Shown here in pieces: positions 5,297 to 5,737 of a DNA stretch of 5,737 bases. Position 1 is the first letter of the stretch. Each line of letters opens with the position of its first letter. Location: positions 1 through 5,737 of the forward strand of contig CATLBU010000048.1 in the NCBI GenBank assembly GCA_949879835.1. The letters are read 5' to 3'. Made by a program: the position numbers and the translations under genes. The notes under the pieces were generated by a model. It made no database searches. It saw only the letters and a program-made list of their open reading frames with translations, and was not told where the DNA came from. Source of the DNA: an uncultured Bacilli bacterium. Its GTDB lineage: Bacteria; Bacillota_I; Bacilli_A; RF39; UBA660.

Positions 5297-5737
5297 AATA
5301 TTAAAAATCTTGCTAAACAATATTATGAAGCAATATTAAAGTATGAAGATTTTTTATCAAAGTATCGTGCCAATTTTCAAACAGAAAAAATAGCAGATTT
5401 TTCAGAAATACAAAATAATTTTTTTAAAGAAATGCAAAAGGTTTTTAGGCACGAATATGAAGAAAGATATTTACCTTGGAGATTAGTTAAAGGTGATATT
5501 CAAAATCACTTAGAAAAGGCTTTTACATCAAAAAAATTATTAAATATTTATATGGGAGTAGAAGATGGTATAGCAGATGATTTAGATTTATGTGCAGAAA
5601 ATGATTTGAAAAATTATTATAAAGCACAGGGATATGATCTTGAAAATGATTTTGTAAAAGAGCATATAGAGATGGAAACAATGTTAGTTTGTGATGTTAT
5701 TTTTAATGAAGGAAGGTTTTCTAAAGAAACGCTTGAT
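5294..5737 (+). CDS. Hypothetical protein, N-terminal 148 residues (3' end outside window)
   Basis: The frame stays open from ATG 5294 through the last base, giving 148 codons and no stop, so the gene is cut by the window edge. I do not recognise a family. The protein is rich in acidic, lysine and aromatic residues, is probably mostly helical, and has no signal peptide or membrane segment. It begins MNIKNLAKQYYEAILKYEDF. Further recognisable stretches are YLPWRLVKGDI (about residues 60-70), a strongly acidic region with GVEDGIADDLDL near residue 90, and Cys residues near 99 and 135. No HExxH protease motif is present in the visible part, so it does not look like an ImmA-type partner. A ribosome site (GGAG) and one-base overlap tie it to the XRE gene. 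Codon use is as AT-rich as its neighbours. The coding call is well supported; the function is unknown. Confidence 0.75.
   Translation, partial: MNIKNLAKQYYEAILKYEDFLSKYRANFQTEKIADFSEIQNNFFKEMQKVFRHEYEERYLPWRLVKGDIQNHLEKAFTSKKLLNIYMGVEDGIADDLDLCAENDLKNYYKAQGYDLENDFVKEHIEMETMLVCDVIFNEGRFSKETLD

Noticed and set aside
1..5737. CRISPR array, tRNA or rRNA genes, insertion sequence ends or att sites
   Set aside because: Genes occupy almost the whole window with gaps of 58 bases or less. No regularly spaced repeats, cloverleaf sequence or paired terminal repeats were seen.

Overview
The window is AT-rich (clearly below about a third G+C by eye). Every gene is on the + strand, and nearly all have strong AGGAG-type ribosome binding sites at normal spacing. 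Tryptophan is always TGG and no gene has an in-frame TGA, so the standard bacterial code (11) fits. Together with the Gram-positive style of the secretion genes, this points to a low-GC member of the Bacillota, such as a gut Bacilli or Clostridia lineage. The genus cannot be fixed from the sequence. The content is that of an integrative and conjugative element or other conjugative mobile element, not a core chromosomal region.

Layout. Bases 1-1197 hold the C-terminal part of a VirB4/TraE-type conjugation ATPase, open at the left edge. It overlaps by one base (TAATG) a 612-residue membrane-anchored protein (1197-3035) with a long basic cytoplasmic N-terminus, one membrane segment and a C-terminal CHAP peptidoglycan hydrolase domain. 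Next come two paralogous single-pass membrane proteins, each with one DUF5011-like extracellular Ig-fold domain (3047-3463 and 3487-4242). The second also has a Q/N/P/S-rich linker and a small C-terminal domain with two cysteines. Two small, mutually paralogous soluble proteins of unknown function follow (4253-4615 and 4628-4900). After a 58-base gap containing an 18-base imperfect palindrome comes an XRE-family helix-turn-helix regulator (4959-5294). It overlaps by one base (TAATG) a further unknown gene that runs off the right edge (5294-5737).

How the genes may work together. The first four genes look like the late part of a Gram-positive type IV secretion operon. The ATPase powers the channel, the CHAP protein opens the cell wall locally, and the two Ig-like membrane proteins probably contribute extracellular or wall-zone structure. 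The two small paralogous proteins are probably co-transcribed with them, but their role is unknown. The regulator and its coupled partner may form a separate control unit, with the palindrome as candidate operator. No integrase, relaxase, coupling protein, VirB6-like polytopic protein, RNA gene, CRISPR array, insertion sequence or att site is visible. No stretch of 300 bases lacks a gene.
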